From contig JAYFQE010000015.1 in the NCBI GenBank assembly GCA_034927345.1, forward strand, positions 62,001 to 126,000: a DNA stretch of 64,000 nt. Reading direction: 5' to 3'. Source of the DNA: JAYFQE01 sp034927345. Its GTDB lineage: Bacteria; Bacillota; Clostridia; Saccharofermentanales; UBA5734. A program made the translations under genes and the position numbers. The notes beneath the pieces are model-generated. The model was not told the DNA's origin. It did not search any database and saw nothing but the letters and a program-made list of their open reading frames with translations. This document shows, one piece after another, positions 25,574 through 33,942 of the stretch. Positions within the stretch are counted from its first letter, which is position 1, and the number at the start of each line of letters is the position of its first letter.

Positions 25574-26907
25574 AAATTTATATTCTTATTTTTACTACCA
25601 TTCTCATAATCCAACTTCTCCAACTCTTCTATCGCCCATAGCGGCATATTCAGCAGCCAGCCTTCCTTCTTATAATCAGCCATAGATAACCGGATAGACA
25701 GCGCGGGGTTGAATTTTTCCCGATAGGTTTTCAAACTCTTCGCCTGCAAGTTGATCTCGGCTTTTACCTCAATAGGTATAATGGCATTGCCTGTATCGAC
25801 GACAAAATCTACCTCGGAAGTACCGCGCTCGGCTGTCCAGTAGTAGGCTTGGACACCTTTGAGCGTCTTGAGCTGTTGCAGGACGTACTGTTCAGTCAGC
25901 GCGCCCTTAAATTCCTTGAACAACTCGTTGCCGTCCAAAAGGACGCCCTGACGGAGTCCGACCATACAGGACAGCAGCCCTATGTCTACAAAAAACAATT
26001 TAAACGCTTTAAAATCCTCATAAGCTTTCAGCGGCAGGCTTGGAGCCGTAATCCTGTGCACTTTGTGAATCAGCCCGCAGTCGGTCAACCATAACAGGGC
26101 GAGCTCATAGTCCTTCGCCCGAGCGCCCTCTTTTATAAGTCCATATATGAATTTTTTATTTTCTTTGGTCAGTTGTGCCGGAATACTGTTCCAGAGCATC
26201 CGAATACGTGGCACCACTTCGTTGGGAGCGTGTTTGGAGAAATCTTGTTCATAAGCCGACAAGATACGTTGCTGGATCTCCCGGACCTCATTAAAATCTT
26301 TATTTTCCGAAAAGCTCAGCACGGCCTCGGGCATACCGCCCACAAAGTAGTAGTGCTTCAGCAGATCAATATAATCCTGTTTAAAGGTCGTGGCCATCTC
26401 CAAGTCGCCCTTTTGCAGCAACGCTACATACTGTTCCTTGCCCATCGCCATCATGAACTCAAAAAATGACAGAGGATATAGGTCAAGAAACTCCACTTTT
26501 CCAACGGGGAATGACGTGCCTTGATGCAGGGCCACTCCCAGCATGGAGCCGGCACAGACGATCTGATACTGCGGCGCATCCTCATTAAAATATTTCAGGC
26601 TGGTCAGCGCCTTGGGAACCTCCTGAACCTCATCAAAGATCAACAGGGTGTTTTCAGCATTGATCTTGTGCCCGACATACAATTCCAAACCGGTAATAAG
26701 GCGGCTGATTTCCAGGCTGCCTTCAAACAGATTCTTCATCCGTTCGTTGTTGTCAAAATTGATATAGACCACATTGTCATAATGGGTAACCCCAAACTCT
26801 TTCATCAGCCAGGTCTTGCCTACCTGTCTGGCGCCGCGTATGATCAAGGGCTTACGCTGTTTCTTTGCTTTCCACGCCTTTAGTTGTTTCATTGTCATTC
26901 GATACAT
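25570..26907 (-). CDS. AAA_14 ATPase with C-terminal DUF4143 domain
   Basis: A 445-residue protein. Walker A is GARQVGKT (residues 25-32), Walker B is LLIFDEVQEVP, followed by AGSMLG and a winged-helix region. The C-terminal DUF4143 part has EVDFVVDTGNAIIPIEVKAEI, a PD-(D/E)xK-like core. Such proteins are common, often strain-variable, and of unclear role. GGAG precedes the start; TATAAT on the minus strand at 26937-26942 is a probable -10. The stop codon overlaps the start of the AAA_21 gene (ATGA), so it is the first gene of a three-gene unit. Confidence 0.85.
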   Translation of the reverse strand: MYRMTMKQLKAWKAKKQRKPLIIRGARQVGKTWLMKEFGVTHYDNVVYINFDNNERMKNLFEGSLEISRLITGLELYVGHKINAENTLLIFDEVQEVPKALTSLKYFNEDAPQYQIVCAGSMLGVALHQGTSFPVGKVEFLDLYPLSFFEFMMAMGKEQYVALLQKGDLEMATTFKQDYIDLLKHYYFVGGMPEAVLSFSENKDFNEVREIQQRILSAYEQDFSKHAPNEVVPRIRMLWNSIPAQLTKENKKFIYGLIKEGARAKDYELALLWLTDCGLIHKVHRITAPSLPLKAYEDFKAFKLFFVDIGLLSCMVGLRQGVLLDGNELFKEFKGALTEQYVLQQLKTLKGVQAYYWTAERGTSEVDFVVDTGNAIIPIEVKAEINLQAKSLKTYREKFNPALSIRLSMADYKKEGWLLNMPLWAIEELEKLDYENGSKNKNINL

Positions 26908-27102
26908 AGTTATTGCTCCACATAAATTCTAACCACATTATAGAGCATAAACACAATAATTTAAATGACTTTTGGTATTTTGTTGATTATTTTTTCAGAA
27001 ACGACTTACTTTTAAGCGGTTAACCTGGCTTTAGTAAACAGAACGGCGATGTGGTTTGCCATCAGCCATACGATATCCTGTTCAAGCGTAATAGGCAGTT
27101 AT

Positions 27103-27147
27103 AAAACAGACAGTGCACAGCCTTTTAAACTAAGCACTGTCTGTTTT
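27103..27147 (-). terminator. Terminator after the dodecin gene
   Basis: AAAACAGACAGTGC (27103-27116) and GCACTGTCTGTTTT (27134-27147) form a perfect 14-bp stem. On the minus strand the stem ends in TTTTAT, which fits an intrinsic terminator for the dodecin gene; it may also act on the plus strand. The rest of 26908-27175 is AT-rich with no gene. Confidence 0.7.
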
Positions 27148-27175
27148 GCGTTCGCTGCGCTGGAGCTCTAAACGT

Positions 27176-27397
27176 TCATTCGTCCAAATGATATTTGAAG
27201 GAGAGTTTAATCTTGGTTCGATATAAATGAATCTTTCCATCCTCGATCTGGGCATCCATCATCACAACTTCAGCGATCCGAAGATCACGCAGTTTCTTCG
27301 ATGCCGTTTCAATGGCGTTGGCGGTTGCTTTTTCCCACGATTCGGTACTGGTTCCTACCAGCTCAATGATTTTGTAGACGCTATCCGGCATAAACAT
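27176..27397 (-). CDS. Dodecin-family flavin-binding protein
   Basis: A 73-residue protein. SVYKIIELVGTSTESWEKATANAIETASK, then LRDLRIAEVVMMDAQIEDGKIHLYRTKIKLSFKY is the dodecin pattern. Dodecins form dodecamers that store or buffer riboflavin, FMN or CoA. Start 27397 has AGGAG five bases upstream. It is monocistronic. Confidence 0.9.
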   Translation of the reverse strand: MFMPDSVYKIIELVGTSTESWEKATANAIETASKKLRDLRIAEVVMMDAQIEDGKIHLYRTKIKLSFKYHLDE

Positions 27398-27520
27398 CAC
27401 GCTCCTTGCCGACAATTGGGAAGGCCATGTACACATTATGCTTCATCCTCTACAAGATCAGCTTAGCACAATAGGAAATGTGCGGCAATCCGTCCTGTAA
27501 TCTGTCTATAAATACAAATC

Positions 27521-27556
27521 GGACTAATTGCTAAACGGAATGGACTAATTGCTAAA
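27521..27556. repeat. 15-bp direct repeat, two copies
   Basis: GGACTAATTGCTAAA occurs at 27521-27535 and again at 27542-27556, 21 bases apart, which is two helical turns. A TATAAT at 27577-27582 follows. Together they look like tandem operator sites before a promoter that would serve the genes at 27628 and 27723. Confidence 0.55.
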
Positions 27557-27627
27557 GCATTGTTCTTGTACATTATTATAATATATATTAAGTTAAAAAA
27601 AGATAACCATATAAACGGGAGATAATC

Positions 27628-27708
27628 ATGGGCGGTGCGTGTAAGCTGGGCGTAACCGAGGGAGCATCGGAGAACTGCATGACCATAACGGCAGTATTCG
27701 GCTCATGA
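27628..27708 (+). CDS. Possible 26-residue leader ORF
   Basis: ATG at 27628 behind GGGAG opens a 26-codon frame (starting MGGACKLGVTEG) that stops 14 bases before the next large gene. No family is recognised. It may be a leader peptide or chance. Confidence 0.3.
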   Translation: MGGACKLGVTEGASENCMTITAVFGS

Positions 27709-27722
27709 TATAAGAGGTTAAA

Positions 27723-29453
27723 ATGAAATTTTTTCACGTGTATAACGAGGAATGCTTCAAAGGTCTGGAAAAAAACGGACTCCTGAACCAGGACACCGGC
27801 TTGAAGATCCAGCATGTGTTTTCTCTGCCTGAAAAAATGAAATTCAATCAATTTGCAGCGAAAGACAGTAAGCTCTACCGCCTGATTCGGGACGGAAATA
27901 TTCCCTTTTATGTCGATCGGATTGCCGGCGGCGTGACTTATCACAAGTATAATTTTGACTTAGCATTGATCCGCGAATACGACCGAATGCTGGGGGACTG
28001 GTTTCTGGGGTTCCAGCTTCATGAGAGCGGCAGCAACCGACGCGGGTCCGACTGGCAGAAAATTCTGCAGTGCATGGGCGGGAAGGGCCCCTATGACGCG
28101 GAAAAGCTGCGCAGTGTTTTAAAAAGCGACTATGCCGTAACGCCGGACGGAACGGTTCTGCAGATGCTTTCCCAAGATCCGTCCGATGAGTACGCCAAGC
28201 GCCGTTATGCGGAAACAGCGGCAGAGTATATCGAAGAAATGAAGGATATGTTCACCAGAAGAATGGCGGAGGTGGACGGCCATATCCTGCCCTGCGACAG
28301 CTATTATCTGGCTGCCAAACTGCAATCCGACCTGGGTATGCGCACATTTATGCCGGAGGTGGGCTGCCAGATCCCGCTGATGCGTCAGGAAGTCGCGCTG
28401 GCTCGCGGCATGGCAAAGGCCGGAGAAAAAACTTGGGGCGCTTATTATGAATGCTGGCGCTACACGCCAGGCATTGGCTACACGATGCCCTGCTTTAATA
28501 CCGCGCCCTCCAATGAGTGGTATTTAACACAGGATCTCCACCCGGACGATTTTACCTCTTACGGTGAAAATGGCGGCAGCTCCAGACTCTTGCAGAACAG
28601 AATTTATTATTACGCCCTGATGAGCGGCGCGGACTACTTCTCGGAGGAATGGGGCCTCAACTGCAGCTATACGGACATGAAGGAGTTCTCCCTGTCGTCC
28701 TACGGCGAAATCAAAAAGAGCTTTATCCGAACTGCGGAAACGCTGCAGGACGTTCAGGCGGTAATCCCCTTTGCCCTTGTGCTGCCAAAGGCATACAGCT
28801 GCGTGGAGCTTCACGGCGATCTCAAGGATAATGAGTTGGGCGTGCATAACGACAAGTATCTGGACAGCTTGCTGAGTTCGGAAGAAAAGTGCTATTTTGG
28901 CCATATCGAGGATGTTTTGAAGCTGTTCTTTAACAGGAACGGCGAAATATATGGAAACGAAGGCCATGTCATCACGAATTCCCGCTTCGGCGATGTGATG
29001 GATATTATTTATGAAGACGCATCCGAGACGGATATGAAACGCTATGATTATCTGATTGACGCGAGTCCGGACGGCGATTTCATGCAGGCCAGGGCAGGCA
29101 GCGGCCTGAAAATTCTGGGAAGCAGTCATTTGGGAAAGCTGGAAAAAGAGGTTCAGGAGCTGATTGGAAAGGTAATGCCTTGTCAGGTTGACGGCCTGTG
29201 CTGGCTGGTATCCACAGAGAAAACCGGAAGACGGCTGCTATCCATCTTCAACAACGAGGGTAACGAGCGCAGTCTGGAGCATGGCGACATCATCAATGCC
29301 GAAGCAGACAAGGTTGTTACCATCACTTTTAAAGAATCCGTCAATCTCAATGTACTGAAGGAGTCCGCCGCTGCCACAGAGATCAAGCAGGTGGATGCGC
29401 TGACTTATTGCGCAAGAGTACCCGCAGCCGGTTTTGTAATTTTTGAGTTTTAA
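27723..29453 (+). CDS. Large protein of unknown function, glycoside hydrolase-like
   Basis: A 576-residue protein that I do not recognise. It has no signal peptide or membrane segment. It is rich in aromatic and acidic residues, with YYECWRYTPGIGYTMPCFN, GADYFSEEWGLNCSY and a C-terminal beta-rich part (LLSIFNNEGNERSLEHGDIIN, ending AAGFVIFEF). This is the look of a TIM-barrel enzyme with a C-terminal beta-sandwich, and the Glu-Glu-Trp would be a candidate active site. That reading is inference from composition only. AAGAGGTT serves as ribosome site. The tandem 15-bp repeats upstream suggest dedicated control. Confidence 0.55.
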   Translation: MKFFHVYNEECFKGLEKNGLLNQDTGLKIQHVFSLPEKMKFNQFAAKDSKLYRLIRDGNIPFYVDRIAGGVTYHKYNFDLALIREYDRMLGDWFLGFQLHESGSNRRGSDWQKILQCMGGKGPYDAEKLRSVLKSDYAVTPDGTVLQMLSQDPSDEYAKRRYAETAAEYIEEMKDMFTRRMAEVDGHILPCDSYYLAAKLQSDLGMRTFMPEVGCQIPLMRQEVALARGMAKAGEKTWGAYYECWRYTPGIGYTMPCFNTAPSNEWYLTQDLHPDDFTSYGENGGSSRLLQNRIYYYALMSGADYFSEEWGLNCSYTDMKEFSLSSYGEIKKSFIRTAETLQDVQAVIPFALVLPKAYSCVELHGDLKDNELGVHNDKYLDSLLSSEEKCYFGHIEDVLKLFFNRNGEIYGNEGHVITNSRFGDVMDIIYEDASETDMKRYDYLIDASPDGDFMQARAGSGLKILGSSHLGKLEKEVQELIGKVMPCQVDGLCWLVSTEKTGRRLLSIFNNEGNERSLEHGDIINAEADKVVTITFKESVNLNVLKESAAATEIKQVDALTYCARVPAAGFVIFEF

Positions 29454-29498
29454 GAAATTGAAGACCGGAGCGTAAGTAATCAGCAACTTCTGAACGGG

Positions 29499-30545
29499 TC
29501 AGCCAATCTGACCCATAGCATGAATATCTGAGATCAGCTCGTCAACCGACTCTTTTTTCGTTGCCCAGCTCGTACAGAAACGCACAATACTATGGTTTTC
29601 ATCAGCTTTTCCCCAAAATTCAGAGATGTATTTTGTACCGAAAAAAGCCAGCTGATCGTCTGTTAAAATCGGGAATTGCTGATTGGTCATGGAATGGCCG
29701 TAAAAAGAAATACCCTCTTGCTCAAAGGCCTGGCGGATTGCCAGGGCGTGGCCGACCGCTGTCCGGCAGATGTTAAAGTAAAGGTCATTTTCAAACAAGA
29801 CATCGAATTGGATGCCGATCAAACGGCCTTTGGCCAGCATGCCGCCTCTTTGTTTGATATGATATTTGAAATCCTTTTTTAAGGCATCGTTGGTGATAAC
29901 GACGGCTTCGCCTAAGAGAGCGCCGCATTTTGTCCCGCCGATATAGAAAACATCGCAGCATTGAGCGATATCGGCCAGGGACAGATCATTATCGGGACTC
30001 GTCAAGCCGTAACCCATTCGCGCGCCGTCCAAATACAGAGGGATACCAAAACGGTGGCATGTTTCGCTCAGGTCGGTTAATTGTTGTTTGCTGTACAAGG
30101 TGCCGCTTTCTGTTGGAAATGAAAGATAAACCATGCCGGGCTGAACCATATGCTCCCGGATTTCACTCTGATTGTGATCCTCCATATAAGCCGCGACCTG
30201 GGCTCCGGTAATGGTTCCGTCCCTGGAGGGCAGCGTCAGAACCTTATGCCCGGTTGCCTCAATCGCCCCTGTTTCGTGACAGGCAATGTGTCCTTCATCA
30301 GCAGCAAGGACACCCTGATGCGGACGCAAAATAGAAGCGATGACCGTGAGATTGGTTTGTGTCCCGCCCACTAAAAAATGAACGTCGGCAGCCGGCGCGC
30401 GGCAGACTGCCAGGATTTTTGCTTTTGCGCGGTCACAATAGGGATCATGACCATAGCCGGGAGTCTGTTCCATGTTTGTTTTGGCCATCATTTCAAGAAT
30501 TTTCGGATGAGCGCCTTCGACATAATCGCTTTGAAAATTGATCAA
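29499..30545 (-). CDS. Low-specificity threonine aldolase / beta-eliminating lyase
   Basis: A 348-residue PLP enzyme of fold type I. GYGHDPYCDRAKAKI, VGGTQTNLTVIASIL, ADEGHIACHETGAIEATGHKVL and LDGARMGYGL are the LtaE landmarks; the PLP lysine is in YIGGTKCGALLGEA. It cleaves threonine or allo-threonine to glycine and acetaldehyde. Length matches clostridial members of the family. It lies opposite in direction to the unassigned gene before it and probably is transcribed alone. Confidence 0.88.
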   Translation of the reverse strand: MINFQSDYVEGAHPKILEMMAKTNMEQTPGYGHDPYCDRAKAKILAVCRAPAADVHFLVGGTQTNLTVIASILRPHQGVLAADEGHIACHETGAIEATGHKVLTLPSRDGTITGAQVAAYMEDHNQSEIREHMVQPGMVYLSFPTESGTLYSKQQLTDLSETCHRFGIPLYLDGARMGYGLTSPDNDLSLADIAQCCDVFYIGGTKCGALLGEAVVITNDALKKDFKYHIKQRGGMLAKGRLIGIQFDVLFENDLYFNICRTAVGHALAIRQAFEQEGISFYGHSMTNQQFPILTDDQLAFFGTKYISEFWGKADENHSIVRFCTSWATKKESVDELISDIHAMGQIG

Positions 30546-30581
30546 GATAAATCCTCCCTAATGTCAAGTCCACCGCGCAGG

Positions 30582-31532
30582 TTATTTTTTTTGTTTGTTT
30601 TCAGGGACATATCCGTGGGTGCGGATATATTGCAGGATCAGTTTCAGCCCGTCGTCGTTGGGGTGCAAGCCGTCCTTCCGCATGAGCTCGTCTTTGGCGT
30701 TGCCTTCGTCGTTAAGCAGCACCGATATGGTGTCCAGATATTTGCATCCGGTATCTTCGGCTATCTTAAGGATCCAGCTGTTGCCCGCGGTTATCGTGGC
30801 GTTGGTTATGGAACCCCAATGCTTATATTTATGGGTTATTGGATATATGGACTGGAGGATGAGCGTCGTATCGGGACTGATCTTTTGTATGTCTGTAACC
30901 AGATCCGTGTATTCTTTGGTGAAATATTCCTCGTCCATAAAGGAGATGCCGTTTATTCCCAGCGCGATGATGAGATAATCGGGCTTGTGCAGTTCGACGA
31001 CTTCGCGTATCGGACGCTCGGTTTTGTCATAGGGATCCAGAATGCAATAATTGCTCTGGTAAGCAAGGGTCATCGTGCCGGTGGGGCCGGTCCAGATCTG
31101 TTTGGAATTTTTCCCGCCGCTGAGAAGCTCGTGCGGCCACATCCAATAAGTGGGGGAGTCGCAGATGAAGGTGATCCGGTCGATATAATCCTGCCCCATA
31201 TCGTCGGTGGGCAAAAGCAAGGCGGGAGAACTATAGTTTACGGGCGTAAGCTTGGGATTTGCCGTATAGATGTATTCTGCGCTGCGATCCGGCTGAGGTA
31301 CCGGCGTCGGCGTCGGCGCAGGCGTTGGTATCGGCGTCGGCGTCGGTGTCGGAGCGGCTTTCGTTTCGGTGGCCGTCTCGCCCGTGGTTTCGGAGCCGGA
31401 TACAGCCGGGGACCCGGCAGTCCCGGCAGTCCCGGTAGATATGCCTGCTGCCCCCGCAGAACAGGCCGTCAGCCAGATGGCCGCCGTCAGGATTGCGGCA
31501 ATCAATATTTTCGAGGAAAACTTTCTTTTCAT
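30582..31532 (-). CDS. SGNH/GDSL-type hydrolase lipoprotein
   Basis: A 316-residue lipoprotein. The signal peptide ends in the lipobox LTAC (Cys24). A Gly/Thr/Ser-rich region and then a Pro-Thr repeat linker (about residues 60-78) follow. The catalytic part has DSPTYW where GDS is normal, LGINGI as block III and DGLHPNDDG as block V with Asp and His. Such enzymes usually remove acetyl groups from polysaccharides or peptidoglycan. The serine motif is altered just before Asp-Ser (Cys for Gly), but the Ser is kept. A long plus-strand reading frame over the same region is a shadow. Confidence 0.8.
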   Translation of the reverse strand: MKRKFSSKILIAAILTAAIWLTACSAGAAGISTGTAGTAGSPAVSGSETTGETATETKAAPTPTPTPIPTPAPTPTPVPQPDRSAEYIYTANPKLTPVNYSSPALLLPTDDMGQDYIDRITFICDSPTYWMWPHELLSGGKNSKQIWTGPTGTMTLAYQSNYCILDPYDKTERPIREVVELHKPDYLIIALGINGISFMDEEYFTKEYTDLVTDIQKISPDTTLILQSIYPITHKYKHWGSITNATITAGNSWILKIAEDTGCKYLDTISVLLNDEGNAKDELMRKDGLHPNDDGLKLILQYIRTHGYVPENKQKK

Positions 31533-31733
31533 AGCATTTTTCCTTTACGAATCATTACAGTCATACTGCGGATTTTTTCCAGGCTGTTCGGTATTTATGG
31601 TACCTATTCTAACATAAATTTAACGGGTCTTGCGCAGGATTGTCCAGCCATTTTCTGTTTGGGTGTTATATACTGGATTTATTAAACAGGCGCCGATATG
31701 GGCCTGAATATTCAATGATTATGGAGGGTCAAC

Positions 31734-33011
31734 ATGAACGCTGTCTACCAAACCAGGAAAACGCCGGGCGACACAGCCTGGTTCGTTCGCGACCGTTTCG
31801 GCATGTTCATTCATTTCGGCCTTTATGCCATGCCGGCGCGTCATGAGTGGATGAAAAACCGGGAAAAGACTCCGGAAGCAAAGTATGACAAGTATTTTCA
31901 ATATTTTAACCCGGACCTGTTTGATGCCCGCCAGTGGGCTGCCGACGCAAAGAATGCCGGCATGAAATATGTCGTCCTGACCGCGAAACACCATGAAGGA
32001 TTCTGTAACTGGGATTCTCAATATACGGATTATAAAATCACCAACACGCCTTTTGGACGCGATTTAGTCAAAGAATATGCTGAAGCCTTTCGGGAGGCCG
32101 GTATCCGGGTCGGTCTCTATTATTCGTTGATCGACTGGCATCATCCGGACTTTCCGATCGATGTCCTGCATCCGCGCCGCGACGACCCGGACGCTTTCGA
32201 ACAGAACCAAGGCCGCGATGTGCGAAAGTACGCCCGGTATATGCGCGATCAGGTAACGGAATTGCTGACCCGTTACGGCGATATCGATATCCTGTGGTTC
32301 GATTTTTCTTATGGCAAAAACCAGGGCGCCGGCGACAAAGCCTGGATGATGGGAAAATCCAAGGATGATTGGGAAGCCGAAGCGTTAATTGCCACCGCTC
32401 GCGCCATCCGCCCCGGCATCATCATCGACAACCGTACCGATCTGGAACAGGATCTCTGGACGCCGGAACAATGGCAGCCCCTGGAATGGGTCCGTCATGA
32501 AGAGACCGGAGAGCGGGTCGTCTGGGAAGCTTGCCAGACCTTCAGCGGTTCCTGGGGCTACAATCGCGATGAATCCTCCTGGAAATCACCCGCGTCGCTG
32601 ATCCGGATGCTGGTCAACACCGTTTCCTGCGGCGGCAACTTGCTGCTCAACGTCGGTCCTACAGCCCGCGGCGAATTCGATGCCCGCGCCAAATCCGCCC
32701 TCACGGCTATCGGTGAATGGATGCGTCTGCATAACCGGTCGGTCTATGGCTGTACGCAATCGGAATTTACGGCGCCGCCGGACTGCCGCTACACCCAGAA
32801 CGGCAGCCGCTTGTACCTGCATATTTATGCCTGGCCGTTTAAAACCCTCTTCCTTGAGGGTCTGTCCGGAAAGATCGATTACTGTCAGCTTCTGAATGAC
32901 GGCAGCGAAATTTTCTGGAAGGAAAAAGACGGCAAGGTGGCTATCGAACTGCCGATTCAGCAGCCGAACGTTCTTGTACCGGTCGTAGAGATTTTCCTGA
33001 AAGAAGAATAA
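31734..33011 (+). CDS. GH29 alpha-L-fucosidase
   Basis: A 425-residue GH29 enzyme: MFIHFGLYAMPARHEWM, KYVVLTAKHHEGFCNWDSQYTDY, GLYYSLIDWHHPDFP, and DILWFDFSYG with the Asp nucleophile, then SCGGNLLLNVGPTARGEF. It removes terminal alpha-L-fucose from oligosaccharides. There is no signal peptide, so it acts on imported glycans. ATGGAGGGTCAAC gives a strong ribosome site. The neighbouring sugar-uptake clusters of this window could supply substrate. Confidence 0.9.
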   Translation: MNAVYQTRKTPGDTAWFVRDRFGMFIHFGLYAMPARHEWMKNREKTPEAKYDKYFQYFNPDLFDARQWAADAKNAGMKYVVLTAKHHEGFCNWDSQYTDYKITNTPFGRDLVKEYAEAFREAGIRVGLYYSLIDWHHPDFPIDVLHPRRDDPDAFEQNQGRDVRKYARYMRDQVTELLTRYGDIDILWFDFSYGKNQGAGDKAWMMGKSKDDWEAEALIATARAIRPGIIIDNRTDLEQDLWTPEQWQPLEWVRHEETGERVVWEACQTFSGSWGYNRDESSWKSPASLIRMLVNTVSCGGNLLLNVGPTARGEFDARAKSALTAIGEWMRLHNRSVYGCTQSEFTAPPDCRYTQNGSRLYLHIYAWPFKTLFLEGLSGKIDYCQLLNDGSEIFWKEKDGKVAIELPIQQPNVLVPVVEIFLKEE

Positions 33012-33030
33012 GTTCCGCGCAGCGGCCGCA

Positions 33031-33807
33031 TCAGGACTTGGGATTGATCAGGCGGACTTGATCAACCAGGTGCAGCTGGTATTTGGCGGCAAAATTCTTG
33101 CTTAAGGCAAAAGTGGCCTGGTCGTTCATCGCCGCGGGATTGTGGGCATCGCAGCCTCTGATGACGGTGTTGCCGATTTCCGCGGCGATTTGGAAAAAGC
33201 GGCCGTCAGGATAACTCCTGTGGTCGCTGAGGCCCAGATGGTTGATTTCCAGGGGCATGCCCATCTCCAGAGCGCAAACGCACAGTCGGGTCATGTGACG
33301 GCGGTATATCTCCGGGCTGCCGGTAAAATGAAGCAGGTCCGGGTGGGCCAGATAAGTGAATTTCCCCGTTTTCATGCCGGCGATCGTCTGGTCGACATAA
33401 AGCTGCAAGATACGCTCCTGATTCGTCGGTGTTCCGCTATAGAGCCCGCTCATCTCGTTTTCCAGGAAATGCTGCCCCAGAATCAGGTATTCATAGGGGT
33501 AAGGCTGTAAATCATCCAGCATTGAGCTGAATAAATCCGGATAATATTCAGCTTCAAAACCGATCAGAATCTGAATATCTGATTGGTATTCGGTCCGTAA
33601 CGCGCTCAGCGTCGCGACATAATCGTCGGCTTCCTGCAGGCGCATCCGGAAATTGGAATAGAAGTTCTTCGGAAACGGGTAGGGAACATGATCAGAAAAT
33701 CCAAGAACTGAAATACCGGCTTCAAGGGCTTTTTCGATGTATTCACGCTCCGTACCGCCGGCATGATGACAACGGGCCGTATGCGTGTGGTAATTGGCAA
33801 ACATCAT
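33031..33807 (-). CDS. PHP-domain histidinol-phosphatase (HisK/HisJ-like)
   Basis: A 258-residue PHP phosphoesterase. NYHTHTARCHHAGG, VLGFSDHVPYP, GFEAEYYPD, LAHPDLLHFTG and RGCDAHNP supply the expected metal-binding His, Asp and Glu residues. The family dephosphorylates histidinol phosphate. No other histidine genes are near, so a different phosphate ester is possible. On the minus strand TATAAT around 33860-33865 could be the -10 and a 10-bp hairpin (33829-33857) would lie in the leader. Confidence 0.85.
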   Translation of the reverse strand: MMFANYHTHTARCHHAGGTEREYIEKALEAGISVLGFSDHVPYPFPKNFYSNFRMRLQEADDYVATLSALRTEYQSDIQILIGFEAEYYPDLFSSMLDDLQPYPYEYLILGQHFLENEMSGLYSGTPTNQERILQLYVDQTIAGMKTGKFTYLAHPDLLHFTGSPEIYRRHMTRLCVCALEMGMPLEINHLGLSDHRSYPDGRFFQIAAEIGNTVIRGCDAHNPAAMNDQATFALSKNFAAKYQLHLVDQVRLINPKS

Positions 33808-33828
33808 TGATTTCTCCTAATCGTTAGC

Positions 33829-33857
33829 TCGTTGTCTGATTTGAAAGCAGACAACGA
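33829..33857 (-). promoter_or_regulatory. Leader hairpin before the PHP gene
   Basis: TCGTTGTCTG (33829-33838) and CAGACAACGA (33848-33857) form a perfect 10-bp inverted repeat with a 9-base loop, just downstream of a minus-strand TATAAT. It may be an operator or a leader structure; there is no T-run in the gene direction. Confidence 0.45.
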
Positions 33858-33942
33858 AATATTATATCATAAACGAGGCCGGACAGCCGCCAGACGATGA
33901 GTTCCGACAAAAGCAAGGGCTGCCGGGAAGGATCGCTGAACC

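Noticed and set aside
31300..31350. GTCGGC-type short repeats as a possible CRISPR or satellite
   Set aside because: They are codons of the Pro-Thr linker of the SGNH lipoprotein; there are no spacers and no cas genes.
30378..31685. Long plus-strand reading frame of 435 codons opposite the SGNH lipoprotein and aldolase genes
   Set aside because: It runs antisense across two well-supported genes, ends in arginine- and glycine-rich low-complexity sequence that mirrors the Pro-Thr linker, and has no ribosome site or family.
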